In this document: piece by piece, positions 56,526 to 64,000 of the stretch | Layout of the letters: every line of letters starts with the position of its first letter | Position numbering within the stretch: the first letter of the stretch is position 1 | Assembly (NCBI GenBank): GCA_963070105.1 | Contig: OY718807.1 | Location: 3,445,001 to 3,509,000, forward strand | Origin: Litomosoides sigmodontis | Taxonomy: Eukaryota > Nematoda > Chromadorea > Rhabditida > Onchocercidae | Length of the DNA: 64,000 bases | Direction: 5' to 3' | Made by a program: the position numbers and the translations under genes | Notes under the pieces: model-generated | Seen by the model: only the letters and a program-made list of their open reading frames with translations | The model's database searches: none | What the model was told of the DNA's origin: nothing

Positions 56526-59500
56526 GGTCATCAAGCAGCAGGGCCAGCAATAACAGCACAAACGGAAGCAATGACGAAACGTCGCAGCAGTCAACCGGAC
56601 ATTCGTAGCCGAACCGATAGCCAATCGAGTTTAATGCGCCGAAAGAGCATTACCGAAACATATCCAAGACCTTCTGTTTTTGGCGGACGTAGGTGTCCAG
56701 CTGATTGATTATTTATTTACGCAGTAAATGCTTAGTGTTCTTTTCAATGGTTAATCATCGAACTCTCCATTCATTGCATTATTCCTCTGGGTAATAATCA
56801 TTATCTGTTTAATTACGCGGTTTCGTCATTTATTTCACGTAGCGCGCAACTTGGAGAATGTACGTAACTTGAAGAAGTGCAAAAAGTAACATTATTGTTC
56901 AAATCGTTTAATTAGTTATTAGTTTCTCAAATAAGAAAGGTTGATTTATAAGATAAATTTAAATTAGGAGATTAGTTTGCTCATTGATCCTCCAGCTATA
57001 GCATACTTTCTTGTAGATGATTTGCTGCTCGATCCTCTCTACACTGTCCAACCAATGCAAGTTGGAAATCATCCGGAGAGTAAGCCTTTTGTTTAGTGCT
57101 TTCTTTCAAGTTTTACTTGCATACTTACAGCAATTGACGTTTGTACTCCTAATTCATTGTTATTTATGAAAATTCATAAAATTTAAACAACTTATGGTTA
57201 TTTTCAGGTCCAATACATAATGTTCGAATGCTTTTGGAAGCACATTTAGAGGAAACACCATTAATTTATACCGAAATGTTGGATTTGGACAAGGATGATA
57301 AGGCTGGAAGGCAATGGAAGCAAGTAGCCAGGTCTTTGAATTTCACCCATTCCCTCCTGAAACTCTCGGCCGACGACACTTTTAGCAAACATTAGCAAAC
57401 GCTTCATGCAACCACGAACGACTATAATAAGCGAAACTTTGATCGCTTTTCCTTTCAGATGGATCAAGTATGAGCAAACGATCGAAGGTGACGGCACACG
57501 ATTTTCCAAGCCACGCATCACTCTTCTGTCGGTCATCGGCTTGATACAACTCAAGAATTGCCTTCGTAAAGGAGTTGTTCTGTTGGATGTTGAAGCACAT
57601 TCATTTAGCGAAGTTGCAGGTACTAATTGGCTTCCAATTTCAGTTTTAATAATTCGGTCCTATAAGAACACATTGATATCGTCAACCACCCGTTTACAAT
57701 TAATTACATTTTCAAACATAAAGGTATTTTCCCACAAATGATTGTGAAAATGATGTATTACTAAAGTGTCATCAAAATGGTCTCGTCTAAATTTCATCTT
57801 TCAAAATCATTAATTAATTTGTCATATCTCATCTTTCCGACAAAATATGCGCTGCATGGGTGGAACGTGGATTGGTGGAAGTGGAAAATTCAGCAACTGT
57901 AAAAAATATACTGCTATGCCCGAAGTATCATCTTATTGATACACGTATGCTTTCATCTACCGAAATCAAAAACGGTTCGAATTCCTGATTGTAATAAAAG
58001 ATCTGAAAAATTCACTAACCGAATATTCACGTTGTTGATGTCATTAACATTATCATTTAAAGAGATGAATGATTTAGCATTCAGATGTGAGAGTTGTTAT
58101 GAAAAAACCGCTGAATGAAATTGCCGAGGATGATGACGTGCAGGAAGAAAGTATTTTTGACGTATGTCCTCAATTCATATCAGCTAATACCAGATCAAAG
58201 TTTCACATTATCAGCTAATATCAGATAAAAAGATCAAATCGATTTTGTAGTAGGAAAGATATTAACTTTCCATCAGGCAGGATTTCATTTCACTGAGGAA
58301 TCTGATTCCTTCTTGCAGTTTCGGCCAGAGAGTGATGCTTGATCTTTCTAGACCACTTAATCTTGTTGCAGTTAACGTCTAAAGAAATGAAGAAATTAGC
58401 AGAGGGTACCGAGGGAGCAGCTGTCATGGCTGGAATTTTTAACGGTATTGATAGACCGGTGTGCGCATTTCTACGACTTAAAACAGCCAAGGTTAAATGC
58501 CTTTATTTTTAGGATGAAAATTTTCTGCACGAGCGAGAATGTGAGATTTTTTTTGCACTTCATTTTATGTTCATATAAATTTCAGATTTTTTTTCCGGAA
58601 TTACCGAATGTTCCGATACCTTTAAGATTTGTCTTTGTATTACTCAATCCTCATGATCATTACGACAATGAAACACGTGGCATTGGTAGGACCGTAGGTG
58701 CATTGCTTTCGGACGAGGTATCATTTTGATACGCATTGCTAGCATTAGTAATTTGAAAAATTGTATGAAATTGGTTGAGTACTGAAAATTGGGATAAAAT
58801 ACCGAAAGTAGATAAGGGCGATTAGTCAGATTTTCAGTTCTTCAATAGTTTCAATATCACATTTTCTATTGGCTGTTCATATTTGCAGATATTTAGGAAG
58901 GTAGCCCTATGTTCACTTGAGCCATACACGATAGCTGATGCACTGGAGGAATTTTTCGCACAGGTGGTTGTTATACCACCCGGGAATTGTAGTACGGAAA
59001 CACGATGGGAGCCGAACACTAATTCAGATCAGGTTTGATTGGAGTTTCCAATTTCTGAAATTGTGAAGTACGAAGCTGTTTGAAAAGTTGCTTCTTAATT
59101 CTCAGGTAGCTCGATCGGTTGGAATGCTCTACGCATCCTACGACGATCCATTTGACGGCGAACCAGTTTTAGATGGTAAAAAGGATGTACACACTGATAT
59201 CGTGCGCAGTGGTCGCTTATTTGGTGGTTTGTACAATGATATCAAGTAAGTTAGAAGTTGCCATAATCATTTCGTCAAATGTAAAGTAAGAATTAATTTT
59301 TGTGACTTTATGTTAGCGTTCATTCATTAATCACTGAATCTGAAATCGTTTAATTTGAAATGATAAATTTGAATACTTTTAGACGTAAAGCACCACATTT
59401 CGTTTCCGACTTTACCGATTTTTTTCACGGCCGATGGAGTCAGTCCATTGCAGCAGTGATATTTTTATTTTTCGCAAATATTACATCGATTATCACATTT

Positions 59501-62500
59501 GGTGCAGTGATGGAACGAGCATTGCATCATCAAGTTGTACGAGCATTCTTCACATTCATTTCAGGATCATTAAATGACCTGAGTAGTAAGGACAGTGGTG
59601 TGACAGGATTAGAATTGACATTCGGGCAGTGCACAGCGACATAAGAAGTTTTTTAATTTAAACTGGGCCGAAATTAACTCTTTTGAAATCAATTAAAACA
59701 TCGTAGAGTTGAGCTGCATTGGAATGAAATTGGACATTATAAAACATTTTTTCAAGTTTTTTAAAGTTTAATTTTCATCCATCTTAGGCAGCTATCGAAA
59801 ATATCTTGTGCGGTGGTATCAGTGGAGTCATATTTGCTCTCTTTGCTGGACAACCGCTTAACATCCTGTCGGCCACCGGCCCAACTCTCGTTTTCGAAAC
59901 AATTTTATTCGATTTCTGCCTGTAAGTAGTAGTGCTAATGCTTTCAGTGTTTCTCTTGAATGACAAATAGTTTGCTATTTGGAAATTACAAAAAATTCTT
60001 GTTGTTTAGAACAAATGGCTGGGAATTTTTGCCATTTCGGTTTTGGGTTGGTGTTTGGATTGGTATGGTACTACTGCTTTTGGTTGCAACTGATATGTCC
60101 GCTCTTGTTGGTTTAATTACCAGGTATTCAATGTTTCTTAAATTAACGGATAAGTAAGAAATTTGACTAAATGTACCACGAATTCCACCCTCCCGCACTG
60201 CGCACTCAGAGCTGATAACTGATGTTGCCTTGTCTTTCACAACCATATCCATTCCATTCTTTTGTTTTAAATTTGATTTCAGAGAGCAGAAAGTGAGATT
60301 TGCAGCGAAGTAAAATAATTATGCATTTTAGATTCACTGAAGAAGCATTTGCAACGCTTATATCAATTGTCTTCATAATTCAGTCGTTTGAAAAACTTGT
60401 TGAAATCAGCCACGATGCGCCAATAATTGTCGATCCAAAGGTTCATTTTCATCGCTTCACTTTTTACACATTTAAAAATTTTTCAAAGATATTCTTCAGC
60501 CTTTCAAGTTTATCTCTTATTCCAAATGATACAATTTACTGCGATTTGAATAGAGAGTGTTCGATTCACCCTGCGTTTGTTATCTCAATGAGCCAATGAT
60601 ACTTTCAAATAATATTACGCTTCGACCAAGGATTATGGATATCGATGCTGACGGTCTGTATCATCAGAAATTTACTGTTGTAAGCTAAACTTGTCGCGCC
60701 AATTCTCTTGTAGTAGTTTCAAATTTTCGGCAAATCTTAAGGAGCAAAAGCAGGTGATGCTATACTTACTTTAGTCCTTAAGTTACAACAATGATATTAC
60801 TGCAAAGTAAATGAATAATAAATAATATTTGCAGAGTGTCGTCGACGTGGAGGCGAAGCATTCGGGCTACAGTGCCACTTTAAGCCGGATGTTTACATGC
60901 TGTCCATCTTACTAACCTTTGGTACTTTCGCACTGGCTTATGGCTTAAACATTTTCAGAAGAACGCATTTTTTAAATTCCATGGTACATTTTGAAATTTT
61001 GAAAATGAAGAAAAAAAAAGAAAGGTGCTAAAGGTGCAATGTTTTGTATATTTTTTTGCCTTCTTTTTTTTGAAAAATTGAAAGTATGAAATCAAAATTT
61101 GACCCAAGTTCTGTCATTTTCTTAAAATAATTTCTTTCCTTGCATTTTTCTTTACAGTAATTTCAAGGAATTTTGATTTGCTTACTGTATACGAAGTACT
61201 CGAATACTTGACTGGAAATTCATTTTAGGTTCGTAATAGCATATCGGATTTCGGTGTTCTCATTGCCATTGTTGTAATGACAGCTATTTCAAAATTTACA
61301 GGCCTTGAGCTACCTGTACTCAATATTCCTGCTAATTTCCGAGTTCGTTTTAGAAATTTACTGTGTGCATCGTACAGACTGCGAAATGAATACGAATTTA
61401 AACTATAGTAAAAGTACTGCCATGAAGCAATTATATTTCAGCCAACGATTGATCGTCCATGGCTTATCAATCCATTATCAGTAGACTGGTATGTCGCCTT
61501 GATAGCTGTATTACCAGCTATATTTTACACAATTCTCATTGTGATGGATCAACAGATCACTGCTGTCATTATCAATCGAAAGGATAACAAACTGCGAGTA
61601 TGACTTCTTCAAATTAAAAAATGTAAAATGCTGGAATAGCGATGGTTGGTCGCATTCGAAGATAAGCTCATCGATCAAAAATGTGCCAAATGTTTGAGTG
61701 GACAAAGCAAGAAAGCAATATCATAGGATAAAAGCTGTGAATTCATTTGAAACTCTTGAAATTGCATTCCTTTCTATTGATTTGCTAAATTGTTCCATTC
61801 AATTAGATTCAGCTAATTACGCCCACCTCTCACATTGCTAATTATTATTGCGATAAAAGTTTCAGAAAGATTTTGGTTACCATTTGGATTTGTTGGTGAT
61901 TGCACTACTGATAGTGATTTGCGGTTCACTTGGATTGCCATTTTACGTGGCCGGAACAGTGTTATCAGTGATGCACGTGAACTCGCTTCGTCTGCAATCC
62001 GATACGTCAGCTCCTGGTGAAAAGGCACAGTTTCTCGGTATTAAGTAAGTCCACCCATTCACAATTTCAATCTTATACTAAAACTTCGATTGGAGAAAAT
62101 TTTAATTTCAATCCAGGTCTTCAAAAAAAAAAGAGACAATTGTTGCAGAGAACAGCGTCTGACAGCGATACTAGCTCATCTGCTAATTGGTTTCGCTGTT
62201 TTCATAACACCTGTAATTAAGGTACAATTTACTATATTCAATTATTTTGCACGATTTATATATATATATATATTTAATTTCATACCATTTTTACATGACA
62301 GCATTTTGCTTGAGATAACTAAACGAAAATACAAAATGAGGGAGAGTTTTTGATAAAATTTACTTAAATGAGATCAAATTGCAGTTAGTGCCTCTTCCAG
62401 TACTTATTGGAATATTTTTATATATGGGCGTTGTTTCCATGCTCGGTTTGCAATTTATTCAACGAATCGCAATGCTTTTTATGCCTATCAAATATCAGGT

Positions 62501-63330
62501 TTGTTGGAACAGTTAAGCAAAGGAAAAATCTTTGCCAACAAAAATTTGCAATTTTTGAAAATAAATTTGATTTTAGTTAACATCAGACAACATTAAAGTT
62601 TGAAATTTAGAAAGTAAAAATTTCTATTTCTTGCAGCCTGATTATGTATGGCTACGATTGGTCCGTATGAAACGTGTCCATTTGTTTACTTTTTTCCAAA
62701 TTCTCAGTATTGCTGCCTTATTTGCTGTGAAGTACACAAAAATATTTTCAATGCTATTTCCATTGATGGTATGGAAAGCTTTCATTTGTTTTGTAAAATT
62801 TTTTTGCAATTAGAGAAATGTGATTTACACTTTCGGATGTAACTATTTTCATCGGTCAACTCGAATTAGCAAATTTCATCCTGGAGCACCGCTTATTTCT
62901 ATTAATAATTTGCTTTCAGCTAGTCCTTATGGTAATTGTTAGGATGTTTTTCATGGAAAAGATTTTCACTAAGCAGGAGCTACTAGCCCTAGATGATCCT
63001 GTACCTTCATTCCATTCTGTTATTAGCCCGAAGGGACAATTTGTAAAAGGTATTTATTTCTCGAACAGAAAAATTAACAAGTGTTAAAATTTTAGGAAAA
63101 TTTAACTCTAAAATTTCACAGAAACTCGACATCTATTAACACCTAGAGCACAATTTTAGCACTTTTCACTGTAATATTTCTAACGCTTGCCAATTATAAT
63201 ATATGCGTAAGTTGCCAACATGCCAACGACATGTTTGGTTACAGGTAGAAACGGAACTGTTGGTGATGAAGAGTCGGAAAATCCGGGAGACACGGAGGAA
63301 GGGAGGAAAAAATCCTGCAGCAATTACTGA
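56526..63330 (+). CDS. abts-1: SLC4-family bicarbonate transporter, Na+-driven type
   Basis: Twenty-three exons were placed: 56526-56688, 57017-57079, 57208-57331, 57459-57619, 57840-57944, 58085-58161, 58372-58491, 58586-58717, 58889-59032, 59106-59245, 59383-59533, 59788-59921, 60010-60123, 60332-60440, 60835-60983, 61229-61342, 61442-61597, 61866-62044, 62149-62221, 62385-62498, 62637-62768, 62920-63049 and 63245-63330. That gives about 950 residues plus an unplaced extracellular-loop piece between 60441 and 60834. The cytoplasmic N-domain has [19 protein letters not shown] and [14 protein letters not shown]. The membrane domain has [59 protein letters not shown] and [16 protein letters not shown]. 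The ITRFTEEAF and MDQQITAVI(I/V)NRK runs are typical of Na+-coupled HCO3- carriers, which raise cell pH and adjust chloride. The start (ATG 56571, frame open to 56526) is uncertain, and the exon at 57840 lacks an AG acceptor. The symbol is by analogy. Confidence 0.9.
58175..58240. repeat. Short imperfect tandem duplication in an SLC4 intron
   Basis: ATCAGCTAATACCAGAT and ATCAGCTAATATCAGAT occur about 33 bases apart, each followed by AAAG or AGATCAAA. The repeat is intronic and probably a local duplication. Confidence 0.8.
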
Positions 63331-64000
63331 CCACTTGCTTACTTTCACTTTTGTCGTTTTTCTTTTTTGTTACACCGAAAAAAGTTGCATGAGTAATAAG
63401 TGAGAGAAATTGGTAACATCCAAAAGATAACACAATGTTAGCATTGATAAGCTTGCCACGTGACCTGTAATACATTCTCAACATTTATGACTTCACGAAG
63501 TTTACGAGTTAATGCACCTACGGACAGTCAGTCACTGCTAGCCCTCTAAATCAGAATTTTCTTAGAAAATATCGGATACACACCGTTTCCGGAAGAGATG
63601 AGCGCGTCACTAAATACAAAATGCAAAGGTCTAAATCACATGCAACGGAGTAACCGATGTTTCTGTGTTTCGTTTTTGGTGGGATGAGGGGAAGCTGTTT
63701 GGTATATTTAAATAGGTTGTTTAAATAGGTTTGTAGAGTGACAAAAGTGATCCAAATGGTTAAGGCTTAAAAATTCATAGGATTAATTTGGATGATTAAC
63801 ATTGTTTTTTTGAACTATTCAAATAAGTTCTTCCTCATCTATCACTTCTGTACGGTTTTTTCCTACAGTATTCATTTGATGCGTAGCTTTCTGTCATGTT
63901 TTCATTCAAACATATGTATGTATGGATTAACAGACTACTTGCAAATAATTCAAGTAGTTTGTCATTTGTGACTTTTGCTTTGCTTTAGCAAAAATAAGGA
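63331..64000. other. Region 3' of the SLC4 gene
   Basis: Carries the presumed 3' untranslated region and AT-rich intergenic sequence. A direct repeat of GTTTAAATAGGTT lies near 63706-63732. No further exon is recognised before the window ends. Confidence 0.5.

Overview
The window looks like nuclear DNA of a nematode, most likely a spirurid or filarial species. The base composition is AT-rich. Genes are broken into many short exons with short introns, and most acceptors end in TTTCAG or TTTTAG. Protein-level resemblance is to animal families with known Caenorhabditis counterparts. No species name can be fixed from sequence alone, and nothing bacterial, viral or transposon-like was recognised. 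All gene models were spliced by eye; reading-frame phase was checked across junctions, and total lengths divisible by three are noted where found.

Left part (1-10889): on the minus strand, the 5' end of mitochondrial elongation factor G1 (GFM1) runs off the left edge. It is followed by a complete or nearly complete ZW10 kinetochore/vesicle-tethering gene (1331-6859). ZW10 faces away from a plus-strand MADF-BESS gene (7539-10889) across a 680-base divergent promoter region with a GC-rich, palindrome-bearing core.

Middle (10890-43336): on the plus strand there is an E2F transcription factor with a long N-terminal extension (13960-19324), a small secreted Ly6/three-finger-like protein with a GPI-type tail (23739-24660), a membrane-anchored carboxylesterase with an intact Ser-Glu-His triad (27209-32737), a PRKX-type AGC kinase (36647-40698), and a RING+PHD protein resembling PHRF1 (41510-43336).

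Right part (44843-64000): on the plus strand are UTP6, a HAT-repeat component of the small-subunit processome (44843-49487), and an SLC4 bicarbonate transporter most like the Na+-driven branch (56526-63330). Between genes lie AT-rich stretches with microsatellites and one strikingly G-rich tract.

The genes do not form an obvious pathway. Several are housekeeping or cell-cycle genes (GFM1, ZW10, E2F, UTP6), and others are signalling, surface or transport proteins. The most unusual points are an apparent non-AG (CCG) splice acceptor in the bicarbonate transporter, a hydrophobic membrane-like segment in the E2F N-terminal extension, an inserted loop within the PHD finger, and the G-rich tract.
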